Positions 41,323 through 51,554 of a DNA stretch of 64,000 bases are shown piece by piece. Within the stretch, counting starts at the first letter, position 1. Every line of letters starts with the position of its first letter. The translations under genes were made by a program, and so were the position numbers. The notes below the pieces were generated by a model that did no database searches, had not been told where the DNA came from, and was given only the letters and a program-made list of their open reading frames with translations. Source of the stretch: Symbiodinium natans (lineage: Eukaryota; Sar; Dinophyceae; Suessiales; Symbiodiniaceae); contig CAJNDS010000269.1 of NCBI GenBank assembly GCA_905221605.1, positions 760,828 through 824,827 of the forward strand, written 5' to 3'.

Positions 41323-41899
41323 GGGTTTAGGGTTTAGGGTTTGGGATTTAGGGTTTAGGGTAGTTCAGATTCTTGAGGTTTGAGTGTGATTGAGTTGAAG
41401 GCAGATGCTGATGTCTGAGAATCAAGGGACCGGAAGGGCAACCGTGACTTCAATCGCTGCTGACTCCTCACTGGCACACTTGCGAGCGGCCGCTGAAACG
41501 TAAAACTGGGGGGGCAGCCCAAACCAAGGGTAGTCTCATCCGCGTTCCTTCCGCAGATGACACGTGCATGCATGGAGAGTATGGATTGAAGTGTAAGTCT
41601 TCTTTATTCACACACACACACACGCACTTTGAACTTTACATCAAGCTTGATCGGTACCTAGAAATAAAAACCCATGCAGACGCCATGACTGGGCCGATGC
41701 GGCGCCGCCTCGCTTGCCCACCTCCTTTTAGGGTTTAGGGTTTAGGGTTTAGGGTTTAGGGTAGAACTCTCTCACACACAGGGCACAGACGGAGACGGAG
41801 ACAGAGAGACACACGCACATAGACACGTTGACTTTGCAAAGCCTGCGTGAAAGGACACGTCATATGACCAGAGGGTCTTGGTACGTGTGATGCCCAGAC

Positions 41900-42030
41900 A
41901 CCCTAAACCCTGAACCCTAAACCCTAAACCCTAAACCCTAAGCCCTAAACCCTAAACCCTAAACCCTAAACCCTAAACCCTAAACCCTAAACCCTAAACC
42001 CTAAACCCTAAACCCTAAACCCTAAACCCT
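41900..42030 (-). repeat. (CCCTAAA)n array, about 18 units
   Basis: Clean except for CCCTGAA and CCCTAAG. A degenerate GGGTTTATA block lies further on at 42155-42280. Confidence 0.97.
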
Positions 42031-42372
42031 ACACACATCCCGACACCATGAACGAGAAGCAATGAAAGTGTACCTGGAAGGGTGGCAGTGCTTAGGTTTG
42101 TGAAACATGGCTCCTCCTGCACGAATGGTTCCTTGTGATCCCTTAGTTGTAGGTTAGGGTTTATAGGGTTTATAGGGTTTATCGGGTTCATAGGGATTAT
42201 AGGGTTTATAGGGTTTATAGGGTTTACAGGGTTTATAGGGTGTACAGGGTTTATAGGGTTTATAGGGTTTAGGGTTTAAGGTGCAATGCAACATGCACAC
42301 ACACACACAGCACGCAATGCCGCGAAGAGGCATGAACAGGAGACAGCCGGACTCGACCCTCACAGCAGACAA

Positions 42373-42534
42373 GCTCTCTTCTTTGTCATAGTTGGGTACC
42401 ATACTACATGTTTTTGAGTACTGAAACCCAATAAGGAATATAAGTATAATTTTTAAACCCTAAACCCTAAACCCTAAACCCTAAACCCTAAACTCTAAGC
42501 ATAATTTTTAAATATGATCCCAACCATGAACTAG
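42373..42534 (+). mobile_element. Family H element interrupted by a CCCTAAA array
   Basis: Shares TAGTTGGGTA, AAACCCAATAAGGAATATAA and ATCCCAACCATGAACTAG with the intron at 53166-53268. A 38-bp CCCTAAA tract (42458-42495) sits inside it, flanked by a 17-bp direct repeat, TAAG(T/C)ATAATTTTTAAA, at 42441-42457 and 42496-42512. Removing the tract and one copy restores co-linearity with the uninterrupted element. Confidence 0.85.
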
Positions 42535-42600
42535 CCTTGCGCCAGGAGCGGCGCTTCGAAGACGTTGTTCAGCGTGTCGCACCCGGAGCGCATGGAGCAA
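42535..42600 (+). CDS. Short exon after a family H element
   Basis: Begins right after AACTAG, the 3' end of the H element. Two frames are open (LRQERRFEDVVQRVAPGAHG or CARSGASKTLFSVSHPERME). GC-rich. A CCCTAAA block follows. Confidence 0.45.
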
Positions 42601-42944
42601 CCCTAAACCCTAGGCCCTAAACCCTAAACCCTAAACCCCAAACCCTAAACCCTAAACCCTAAACCCTAAACCTGCGGTCTTCACTTCTGAAGCAATGCCG
42701 GAACCGCAGAAATTTGCTTCTTGTCGGGGTTCCCATACGGAGGACTTCCCTTGTTTTGGGTGATAACAAACTGCCCTAAACCCTAGGCTAGGGCCTTTTG
42801 GGGGTCCTCTATCCTTTAGGGTTCAGGGCTTAGGGTTTGGGAACCCTAAACCCTCGGCAGGCCCTACTTTGCTGGCAGTGTTTGGGGGGGAATGCCCTAG
42901 ACCCTAAACCCTAAACCCTAAGCCCACATGGCCAGCCACATCAG

Positions 42945-42987
42945 GCCCTGCAAAAGCGAGCTGATTATGCTGCGGGAGCCTCGGAGG
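42945..42987 (+). CDS. Micro-exon, helix-like
   Basis: Acceptor CACATCAG at 42944. ALQKRADYAAGASE. Donor GTTGGGGG at 42988. C-block upstream, G-block downstream. Confidence 0.45.
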
Positions 42988-43306
42988 GTTGGGGGTTTCG
43001 GGTTTAGGGTTTAGGGTCTGAACAACTCTGCTTCGTCAGAAAGCTCTGCAGGAACAAGAGTAGTACTACTAGTTGTAAGTACCAATTTAAAAGCTAGCAG
43101 TTAGCAAGTATAGCATAGGAAAGTACTCACTAGCGAGTGAAAATTGATAAGCATATTCAAAAGTTAAAGATGAGAGCTCAGTAGCAAGCATAGCACAGAT
43201 GATGATAGGTATCAATTGGTTACATGAGGAAAAAGAAATGAAACTTGTACTAAGTATAGCAATAGTTAGAATAGCAACAAATATCAGAATAGCAAGCAAC
43301 CCGGAG

Positions 43307-43383
43307 CCCTAAACCCTAAACCCTAAACCCTAAACCCTAAACCCTAAACCCTAAACCCTAAACCCTAAACCCTAAACCCTATT
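43307..43383 (-). repeat. (CCCTAAA)n block before an exon
   Basis: About 11 clean units. Confidence 0.96.
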
Positions 43384-43386
43384 GAG

Positions 43387-43445
43387 ACCTGGTACAAGAG
43401 GCTGTCAAGCCGCTGATCACACGCGAGACTGTGTTGGCCTCAGCG
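43387..43445 (+). CDS. Short exon, unknown protein
   Basis: Follows the array. Frame LVQEAVKPLITRETVLASA. Donor GTCTAAACC at 43446. Confidence 0.4.
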
Positions 43446-43776
43446 GTCTAAACCCCATGGAAACCCTCAACTCGAATTCGGCTCCGAAGCCTGTGGGTTT
43501 TAGGGGTTTAGGGTTTAGGGTTTAGGGTTTAGGGTTTAGGTGCGATTTCGGCCTTCTGTGGCAAGGCAGGAGCGTGCGACGTCTTCTACAACCTGAAGAG
43601 CGGCCCTTAGCAGCAGAGGGAGAGCCCGTGAGCAGCGTTTAGGGATGGGGATGCTCTCTTGGGTGGTTGTGTTCTAAACCATGGTCCCTTAGGGTTTAGG
43701 GCTTAGGCTTTAGTACTCCGTATAGTTTCATGTCTCAACAAGGTCCCATAAGTTCTGAGAACGAGCCCCCCGCATC

Positions 43777-43863
43777 ATGCCACGTCGTGCCACGCAGTCA
43801 GAAGCAAAGCGTCCCGTGCGCCTTTTTAACCCTCGTGCAAGTTGCGGGGCTGATGTAGAGCAG
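43777..43863 (+). CDS. Possible first exon (ATG), basic
   Basis: 29 codons, MPRRATQSEAKRPVRLFNPR then ASCGADVEQ. Donor CAG|GTGTTCGGG at 43864. An Arg-rich start with no acceptor in front fits an initiating exon, perhaps of the ankyrin gene that follows. The link is unproven. Confidence 0.45.
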
Positions 43864-44134
43864 GTGTTCGGGTTGTTCGGGTTTGAGGGGGTCCTTTTTG
43901 TACAAGCGGTGCTTGCATCATCGATTTTAGACCGTAAACAACCCTTACGCCCTAGAGTCCTAAACCCGAAACCCTAAACTTTAAACCCTGAACCCTAAAC
44001 CGAAGCGCTCATGTAGAATCATCGCCAAGGCCGCTCTTTTGGGCTTTGAGCTATGGTGCCGAAGTGGAGGCAAGGCACCAGCTCGTCCTTCCCCAATATG
44101 CAAACGGAATGATGCAGGCATGCCCTTTTCTTGT

Positions 44135-44242
44135 GTGGTGCTTTACTGTAACTTTAGATCCTAAGCCTTTTTGGGTTTATTGGGTTTCTTAATAAGGCAG
44201 CTAAAGTTTAATTTTTTTACTACCCTCCAAAGTGCAGCCAAG
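44135..44242. repeat. Family B repeat, copy 2
   Basis: Co-linear with 7165-7271 over about 105 bp with small indels. Confidence 0.75.
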
Positions 44243-44754
44243 TTTTCAATTGCAAACGCATGAGCAAGCGTGTAGAACTGTGAACAAAAACAGCGCAGGG
44301 GCTGGCAGAGGAGCAGACCAGTGACCAGAGCACCATGAGACCGGGACCACCCTACACCCTCCCTACGGGTTCACTTCCAAGGCAGTTCTTGGGAAGGTAG
44401 ATGTTAATAAACGCGAGGGTTTTGGTCAAGAAGCCGTTTTATGTTAGTTGGGAGGACATAGGTTTTGTTGTGTTGTCTTGTCTGCACACTGTGTAACTGT
44501 TGAGGAGTAGTCAGAGCGAATAAAAGTAAGTCACTTGTAATGGAAATCTAGTGAACAAACGCACTGCTCACACAGACGTTCTCATCGCACGGACATGGAT
44601 GCTCTGGGCATTCGCACGCACTGGCAACATTTCCAACTGTTTGAGTTCAAGAAATGCCCGCAGCACGTACAGGACATGTACGCATGTATCGAAAGTGCAC
44701 TGGTGCGCCGAGGCAGCCGCTGAGCAACAAAAAACGTCAGCGCAGATACGTAAT

Positions 44755-44890
44755 CCACCCCACCCCCCCCCCCCCCACCCCACACCCACCCCACCCCACC
44801 CCACCCCACCCCACCCCCCCCACCCCCACCCCACCCACTCCCCCCCCCCACCCCACCCCCCCCCCCCCCCCCCAAAAAAAAAAAAAAAAT
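44755..44890. repeat. C-rich and poly-A low complexity
   Basis: CCCCACCC runs, then a run of about 16 A. A 30-bp C run lies at 45034-45063. Pro-rich or Gly-rich frames here are artefacts. Confidence 0.9.
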
Positions 44891-45448
44891 CAAACGCAAA
44901 ACGACAGGAACGTATATCCAGGGAAAGTCGTAATCAGTCTGGGGGCAAAAGAGGGGTGGAGAGCCTAGTCTAGGGTAAAAGGGTTTACAAAACCCAGAGG
45001 CTTCAGTTGAAGAGCTTTGGATTGGACGTGATTACCCCCCCCCCCCCCCCCCCCCCCCCCACCCCCCGCAACCCCAAAACGTTTTGCGAGCAAAGATTGC
45101 ACAGGACAGCCGACAGCACGTCAAACCGTACGCATGCAGAAATGTGGCACCTGCCGCATCTTTGTGAGAGGCGACAGAAACCGTGAAAACGTGCTTGCGT
45201 TTTGCCCCTTTTGCAAAACGCAAGCACGGAAGAATTTACCGCAGATACACCTCTTGGGTCCGTGGGTTCCCGCATGAGAAAAAAAAACAATGTAAAAACC
45301 GATGCTTTTGAAGCATCTTGGAGCACAAGCGGGGGCCCCAGCTGACAGTATGAGCCTGTAACCCGTGGAATCCCCACGTTGCAACTGAACCCGTCAGCTA
45401 AACCCTAAACCCCAAACCCTAAACCCTAAACCTTCTGGAGTTGGGCAG

Positions 45449-45547
45449 GTGCTCAAGGCACTCCTGGATGCCCACCCCGAGGCGGTAAAGGAGAGACATC
45501 CAACCGAGGCAGCGGTGCCGCCCGAATGCGAAAACAGGTTTTCTACT
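45449..45547 (+). CDS. Ankyrin-repeat protein exon a
   Basis: Acceptor TTGGGCAG at 45448. 33 codons in phase 0, VLKALLDAHPEAVKERHPTE through ENRFST. The donor is GTTGGGTTTAGGG at 45548. LLDAHPEAV is the second helix and turn of an ankyrin repeat. CCCTAAA block upstream, TTTAGGG block downstream. Confidence 0.65.
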
Positions 45548-45861
45548 GTTGGGTTTAGGGTTTAGGGTTTAGGGGTTTAGGGTTTAGGGACTATTGGCTT
45601 AAGAACCACCACTCCCGCCCAAACAAGAACAAATCGTATTCTTCCTGATAAGGGTAATGGAGGGATTAGCATGTTCTGGAGGCTCCTAAGCAAGTCAAGG
45701 AATATGAAGAGATTTTCACAACGTAAGTTTTTACGAGTAGGTTATGCAGTATCCTACCTGGCACATTGTCGTACCTCATTGCAAACTTCAGTTTTGCGTA
45801 GTACAGCCCTAAACCCTAAACCCTAAACCCTAAACCCAGTAGAGTAGGTGAATTTGTTCAG

Positions 45862-45975
45862 CAGCTTGAAGCGGCGCGTTGTAAGCCTGGTCTGGAGGGC
45901 TGGACCCCGCTGCACTATGTCGAGAAGCTGAGCCTCGAGTCTGTCCGACTGCTTCTGGTACAGACCCCGGATCAG
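45862..45975 (+). CDS. Ankyrin-repeat protein exon b
   Basis: Acceptor TTGTTCAG at 45861. 38 codons, QLEAARCKPGLEGWTPLHYV then EKLSLESVRLLLVQTPDQ. GWTPLHYV followed by VRLLL is the ankyrin core (G-TPLH-A ... V-LLL). The donor is GA (CAG|GATTTAGGG) at 45976, a donor type known in dinoflagellates. Phase 0 at both ends, so it joins exons a and c. CCCTAAA upstream, TTTAGGG downstream. Confidence 0.8.
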
Positions 45976-46408
45976 GATTTAGGGTTTAGGGTTCAGGGTT
46001 CAGGGTTCAGGGTTTTGGGTTTTGGGGATTGCGCGCGTGGGCGGGGGGGGGGGGGGGGTTCGTGGTTGAGGGTTTAAGTGTTTAAGGGCTTAGGGGTAGA
46101 CGATACCCTGAGAGTGACCAGGGTGATCACGGATGAGCTGTTATAATGAAGACAGGATAGTTGAGTTGAGCAAACCTAAGTCCGTAATGATGACAATTCC
46201 TTAGCAATAACAGTGCCTCTCATGTGCATTGGCGATGTAAAGCTGAGCCATTCATAACAACACGTAACCACAAATCGAAAACCGATGGTTATTCAATGTC
46301 GAGTCGTTGATGATTCATTATGACTTGGCAGATCCCAAGGTACCCAAATCTCCAACCCCTCAGGCTTTTGGGTTTAGGATTTCCAAACCCTAAATTCTAA
46401 ACCCCAAG

Positions 46409-46495
46409 CGACTTCAAGCTGAGGCCAGGTGTCCCGAAGCAGCGCAGGAAGCAGATCGCGAGGGCTCGCTGCCCTTGCACTGGGCCGCGGCCTTG
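46409..46495 (+). CDS. Ankyrin-repeat protein exon c
   Basis: Acceptor ACCCCAAG at 46408. 29 codons, RLQAEARCPEAAQEADREGS then LPLHWAAAL. D-EGSLPLHWAA is a clear ankyrin signature. The donor is GTTCGTTTG at 46496. The following 3.06 kb intron carries a TTTAGGG block and a composite foldback element before exon d. Confidence 0.8.
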
Positions 46496-46934
46496 GTTCG
46501 TTTGCCCAGAGAGCCGAGTACCCCTTAGGCTTAAGGAAAATACGGTTTTGGGTTTGTAGGGTCCAAGAAATAGGTTTAGAGTCTAGAGGCTAGTTAGGGG
46601 GTACATTGACTCAATTCCCTGATTTAGTTCAAGGTATCATCAAGGAATATTGGCCGCACGGTTGCCCATACTCACCCGCCCGCGATTGGCTCCCGCTTTC
46701 CTGTCCTCAGGCCCAAACCGATCTCAATATACTTTGGCTGCTTGCATAGAAGAAAGTATGCAGTATCTAGCTATCTTGATCTGATTCTACATCTCTATCT
46801 GTCTATCTGACTATCTACCCACACATATACATACACAGATATATGTATAGATGCACACAGCTACTCTTGTTTAACGCCTACATGTAGACCTCCTGCATAA
46901 GATTGGGATGTAGCGTTAGTACAACCTCGGGTTT

Positions 46935-46973
46935 AGGGGTTTAGGGTTTAGGGTTTAGGGTTTAGGGTTTAGG
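46935..46973 (+). repeat. (TTTAGGG)n block
   Basis: About 5.5 units, immediately before the left arm of the 2.5 kb foldback element. Confidence 0.93.
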
Positions 46974-47354
46974 GGGGTCCGGGTTTTTTTTTTTGCAAAG
47001 GTGTGGCTCGGCCCTGTCCCCTTGCAAAGGTGTGGCTTGGCTTGGCTTGGCTGGGCGTGTCCTCTGACCTGGCTTGGCTTGGCTTGGCTCGGCTTGTCCT
47101 CTGGCTTGGCTTGGCTCGGCTTGGCTTTCGTTGGCTTGGCTCCTTGGCTTGGCTTGGCTCGGGTGGGCTCGGCTCGGCTTGGCTTGGCCTGGCTGGCTTG
47201 GCTTGGCTTGGCTCGGCGTGGCTTGGCTCGGCTTGGCCTGGCTTGGGTGCCGACTTCGTTTTGATTTCCCTGTTCTCCCCAGTCGCAAAGATTCTTTTTA
47301 CCGCGATGTAGCTGTAGCTGGTAGAAATACGTGGAGTGTATATATGTAGTATGC

Positions 47355-48141
47355 GCAAGCATTGAGTTTGCAAATGGCTGCGCCCCCCCAACCCCCCCCC
47401 GCTTTTTTAAGCCGTGCAAGCTTGCGTCAAAGCATATGAGTCTTGTTGAAACCCATGATGCAAGCATTGAGTTTGCAAATGGGGGGGGGGCTGCGCCCCC
47501 CCCAACCCCCCCGCTTTTTTTGAGCCGTGCAAGCTTGCGTCAAAGCATATGATTCTTGTTGAAACCCATGATGCAAGCATTGAGTTTGCAAATGGGGGGG
47601 GGGCTGCGCACCCCCCAACCCCCCTGCTTTTTTTGAGCCGTGCAAGCTTGCGTCAAAGCATATGACTCTTGTTGAAACCCATGATGCAAGCATTGAGTTT
47701 GCAAATGGGGGGGGCTGCGCCCCCCCCAACCCCCGCGCTTTTTTAAGCCGTGCAAGCTTGCGTCAAAGCATATGAGTCTTGTTGAAACCCATGATGCAAG
47801 CATTAAGTTTGCAAATGGCCCCCCCGGTGTTGGAACCCATGATGCAAGCATTGAGTTTGCAAATGGGGGGGGCTGCGCCCCCCCCAACCCCCCCGCTTTT
47901 TTAAGCCGTGCAAGCTTGCATCAAAGCATAAGAGTCTTTTTGAAACCCATGATGCAAGCATTGAGTTTTCAAATGGGGGGGGGCTGCGCCCCCCCCAACC
48001 CCCCGCTTCTGAAAGCCGTGCAAGCTTGTTTCAAAGCATATGAGTTTTTTTGAAACCTAGAGGCAAGCATTGAGTTTGCAAATAAGGGGGAGGGAGTCGG
48101 GGTGGTGAGAGTGGGGGGTGGGGGGGAGTGGGGAGGGGGGT

Positions 48142-48177
<36 letters not shown>

Positions 48178-49190
48178 GGGGGGGGTGGGGGGGGTGGGGG
48201 GGGGGGGTGGTGGGGGGGGTGGGGGTGGGGGGGGGGGGGGTGGGGGGGGTGGGGGGGTGGGGGGGGGGTGGTGGCTAGGCTTGGCTTGGCTGGCTGCTTG
48301 GCTTGGCTCGTGGCTTGGCTCGGGTGGCCTGGCTTGGGTGCCGACTTCGTTTGATTTCCCTGTTTCCCCAGCGCAAGATTCTTTTTACCGCGATGTAGCT
48401 GTAGCTGGTAGAAATACGTGGAGTGTATATATGTAGTATGCGCAAGCATTGAGTTTGCAAATGGCTGCGCCCCCCCCAACCCCCCCGCTTTTTTTGAGCC
48501 GTGCAAGCTTGCGTCAAAGCATATGAGTCTTGTTGAAACCCATGATGCAAGCATTGAGTTTGCAAATGGGGGGGGCTGCGCCCCCCCCAACCCCCCCGCT
48601 TTTTTTGAGCCGTGCAAGCTTGCGTCAAAGCATATGATTCTTGTTGAAACCCATGATGCAAGCATTGAGTTTGCAAATGGGGGGGGCTGCGCCCCCCCCA
48701 ACCCCCCCGCTTTTTTTGAGCCGTGCAAGCTTGCGTCAAAGCATATGATTCTTGTTGAAACCCATGATGCAAGCATTGAGTTTGCAAATGGGGGGGGCTG
48801 CGCCCCCCCCAACCCCCCCGCTTTTTTAAGCCGTGCAAGCTTGCGTCAAAGCATATGAGTCTTGTTGAAACCCATGATGCAAGCATTAAGTTTGCAAATG
48901 GCCCCCCCGGTGTTGGAACCCATGATGCAAGCATTGAGTTTGCAAATGGGGGGGGCTGCGCCCCCCCCAACCCCCCCGCTTTTTTAAGCCGTGCAAGCTT
49001 GCATCAAAGCATAAGAGTCTTTTTGAAACCCATGATGCAAGCATTGAGTTTTCAAATGGGGGGGGCTGCGCCCCCCCCAACCCCCCGCTTCTGAAAGCCG
49101 TGCAAGCTTGTTTCAAAGCATATGAGTTTTTTTGAAACCTAGAGGCAAGCATTGAGTTTGCAAATAAGGGGGAGGGAGTCGGGGTGGTGA
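47355..49190. repeat. ~113-bp tandem repeat, eight starts in each of two blocks
   Basis: The unit begins GCAAGCATTGAGTTTGCAAA, then G run, CTGCGC, C run, and GCCGTGCAAGCTTGCGTCAA. Starts lie near 47355, 47460, 47573, 47686, 47796, 47844, 47953 and 48063, and again from 48442 to 49145. The G-run/CTGCGC/C-run centre is palindromic. Long Pro/Ala or Gly frames through it are period artefacts. Confidence 0.95.
48110..48275 (+). repeat. G-rich tract inside the foldback element
   Basis: About 165 bp of G runs broken by T. A second tract (49196-49420) follows the second block. Strong quadruplex potential on the + strand. Confidence 0.95.
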
Positions 49191-49556
49191 GAGTGGGGGG
49201 GGGGGGGGGGGGAGTGGGGAGGGGGGTGGGGGGGCGGGGGGGGGGGGGGGTGGGGGGGGGGGGTGGGGGGGGGGTGGGGGGGGGGGGGGTGGGGGGGGTG
49301 GGGGGGGGGTGGGGGGGGTGGGGGGGGGGTGGGGGGGGGTGGGGGGGTGGGGGGGGGGGTGGGGGGGGGGTGGGGGTGGGGGGGGTGGGGGGGGTGGCGG
49401 GGGGGGGGTGGGACGTGGAGGGGAAGGGGGTTACCGAGCCACACCTTTGCAAGAGGACAGGGCCGAGCCACACCTTTGCAAAAAAAAAAACCCTCCGCCG
49501 GTTTAGGGTTCGAGTAAACCGCGGCGTCGTCCGAGCTCTGCAGAGCGGTCTCCGAG

Positions 49557-49607
49557 GCTGCAGAGCACAGGGCTTCCAAGGAGGTGATGCAGCTTCTCCT
49601 CCAGGCG
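49557..49607 (+). CDS. Ankyrin-repeat protein exon d
   Basis: 17 codons in phase 0, AAEHRASKEVMQLLLQA. The donor is GTCATCG at 49608. ASKEVMQLLLQA is the second ankyrin helix and completes the repeat begun in exon c (LPLHWAA). The acceptor is CTCCGAG at 49556. An alternative start a few codons away is possible. Confidence 0.65.
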
Positions 49608-49639
49608 GTCATCGTTTTTGTTTGGGTATTGTTAGATGG

Positions 49640-50345
49640 TCACGATGTGTTTGCTACAAATATATATATATATATATGTATACACATATAATATGTAGTT
49701 TCAAAGTTGCTTGTATCCTTACATCATCAATAACAGGTGTATGAAAGTCTGATATGATGATATTATAATTGTACTACATTTGCAGGTTCATAATTCATTC
49801 TAGCATTGCAATTAGCCTTGTGTAATATGTTCTCGAATATTTTGGACTTTCATTCCTATAGTCGTGTATATTTATACAACATATAGCTATTTAATTACCA
49901 TGTTCATGCTGGTATGTTATCTGAACATAGTTTTATATTGTTACATGATACGAATTGCCTTGGTGTACATGACTGCGTTGCCATGTTCTTGCATATTTCC
50001 GATTATCCTTATCTTGTCGTATCCGAGTACTATAGAACAAGGTTTTCTCATCATTGGTATGTTTGTTTTGCTATTTTTAAAAAAATATTTGTTGTATGGT
50101 TCTATTCTGCTATATTGCTATGCCGTTGTATCCAGTATCAATCAATAGTTGGCAATGGTCACCATCTTCAGAGAGCAAGCAGGCGGATAAACCTCACAAA
50201 AAAGCACCTGACCTCTGCGCATGAAAGGCTTATAGTCGCTGCCCCCCCGGCTCCCTGAATCCTAGAGCCCTGGACCCTGGCCTTGGAACCCTAGACCTCG
50301 GGATCCCCTCAACCCCTCGCACCCCTGGAAACCCTCAACCCTAGA
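49640..50345. other. AT-rich intronic DNA
   Basis: TATATA and TTGCTAT-rich DNA between exons d and e. A 94-codon hydrophobic + frame (49864-50148) is composition-driven and is not called. Confidence 0.5.
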
Positions 50346-50359
50346 ACCCCCGAAAGAAG

Positions 50360-50444
50360 GCCAATGGCAGCGCCGCGCAACGCCCGGACGGGGCCGGGCG
50401 CCTCCCGGCGCGCCTGGCGCAGGAGGCTGGCGCTTCGGAGGCCT
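50360..50444 (+). CDS. Ankyrin-repeat protein exon e
   Basis: Acceptor CGAAAGAAG at 50359. ANGSAAQRPDGAGRLPARLA then QEAGASEA plus one base. The donor is GTCTGAAG at 50445. D-AGRLPARLAQEAGASEA matches the ankyrin pattern D-GRLP-HLA-E-GAS. Phase 0 at its start fits exon d. What follows in the gene is uncertain. Confidence 0.65.
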
Positions 50445-50469
50445 GTCTGAAGCCTAAAGAAACCCGAAA

Positions 50470-51180
50470 CCTGAAACCCTAAACCCTGAGCCCTGAGCCC
50501 TGAACCCTAAACCCTGAACCCTAAACCCTGAACCCTAAACCCTAAACCCTAAACCCAAAACCTTCCCCACCAAGCCGCTAATTAGTATCCTGAGACCTCC
50601 AAAATCTTGGCCTCTTGTCTTTGGGCTGAGCTTAAGCCACGAGAAGCCCAACTTGGACCTTTACTGGTTCACGGTTTGAGGAGCTTAGGGGTTGTTTAGG
50701 GTTTCAGGGTTTCAGGTTGAGGGTTTAGGGTTAGGGTTCCGGGGGTTCGGGGTTTAGGTTGTAGGGGTTTTAGGGGGTTTTGGGGGGGTTTTAGGGGGTT
50801 GAGGGTTAGGGAATTACGGGTTTGAGGTTGGGTTTAGGGTTCTGCGGGGGGGGGGGGGGGGGGGGGGGGGGTTGGGGGTGTCCTTTGGAGCGACGAGCTT
50901 TGGCCGGCAAAGCCCAAGAGTCCATGTGAGTGTAACGGCTACTTTACATAAGAAGAAAAGAAGATTGCTTTACAACTAATACAGTCATTGAAAAAACCAC
51001 CATTATAAAATGACAATAAGGATAGTGGAAGGAACCTATATATAGTTCTACTGCTACTCTCATAAGAGACGAGTCATAGCACAGAGTACTGCCACACAAC
51101 GTCGGCCCTGCCATGCCAAAGAGCGAGGCCCAGAGCCCGAGTGAGTCCATTCAACAGGGCTTGGGGGCTTGGGGGCCCTT
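50470..51180. other. CCCTAAA block, then TTTAGGG/G-run DNA
   Basis: CCCTAAA and CCCTGAA at 50475-50560, TTTAGGG variants at 50690-50850, a 31-bp G run at 50847-50870, then unique DNA. No exon confirmed. Confidence 0.6.
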
Positions 51181-51186
51181 AGGGCC

Positions 51187-51339
51187 GTGTCTTTGTCGTA
51201 GTGGGGGTAGCATTTTTGCATTTTTTAGGAGTACCTAAACTCAGTAAGGAATCGAAACCCTAAACCCTCAACCCCTGAACCCTAAACCCTAAACCCTAAA
51301 CCCTAAACCCTAAACCCTAAACCCTAAACCCTAAACTAG
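51187..51339 (+). mobile_element. Family H element, copy 2, as an intron invaded by CCCTAAA
   Basis: GTGTCTTTGTCGTAGTGGGG matches the start of the 53166 intron. The match continues to CAGTAAGGAAT at 51252, where a CCCTAAA array (to 51336) replaces the rest. The array runs directly into the acceptor CTAAACTAG at 51339. Confidence 0.7.
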
Positions 51340-51454
51340 GTATGACCTGGAGTGGCTGCTCCTTCGGGTGGCCGACTTTGGCGCCGAGGCGCAGGCTCAG
51401 ACGGCCGAGTGGAAGGCCGACGCGGCGCCTCCACCACTACAGCTGCTGATCCCG
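51340..51454 (+). CDS. Unknown protein, exon 1 of 5 (3' gene part)
   Basis: Acceptor AACTAG at 51339. One base then YDLEWLLLRVADFGAEAQAQ and TAEWKADAAPPPLQLLIP. The exon ends at CCG (51454), with a GA donor. It joins 51555 in phase to give LLIPETVLLERS. Earlier exons are likely but unassigned. It could continue the ankyrin gene, but the phases at 50444 and 51340 do not match directly. Confidence 0.75.
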
Positions 51455-51554
51455 GAAACTTAGGGACACTTGGGAATATTTTTTTTATTTTTGGGTACTG
51501 TTTTTTTAGAAACAGCTATAAATTATTTTTGCAAGGGTTTCCAGATCAGTTTAG
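51455..51554 (+). mobile_element. Family I introner-like intron, 100 bp, GA-AG
   Basis: Starts GAAACTTAGGGACACTTGGG and ends GTTTCCAGATCAGTTTAG. GGAAAC is directly repeated at 51454-51459 and 51554-51559, like a target-site duplication. Only the GA...AG register looks like a splice pair, and it gives an open joined frame. Confidence 0.85.

Larger units (their letters stand above)
46984..49491. mobile_element. Composite foldback element, about 2.5 kb, with ~57-bp terminal inverted repeats
   Basis: The left end (46984-47040) reads poly-T, then TTGCAAAGGTGTGGCTCGGC and CTGTCCCCTTGCAAAGGTG. The right end (49436-49491) is its near-exact reverse complement, ending in poly-A. Inside are GGCTT pentanucleotide tracts (47030-47255, 48280-48345), two tandem ~1.09-kb blocks, a ~113-bp repeat, and G-rich tracts. 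No transposase-like frame. It lies within the intron between ankyrin exons c and d. Confidence 0.8.

Noticed and set aside
47427-49612. Long Pro/Ala-rich or Gly-rich frames of 100-250 codons on both strands
   Set aside because: They follow the ~113-bp repeat and the G-rich tracts of the foldback element and change with run length.
49864-50148. Membrane protein of 94 codons
   Set aside because: AT-rich intronic DNA between two ankyrin exons gives Ile/Tyr/Leu-rich frames by composition alone.
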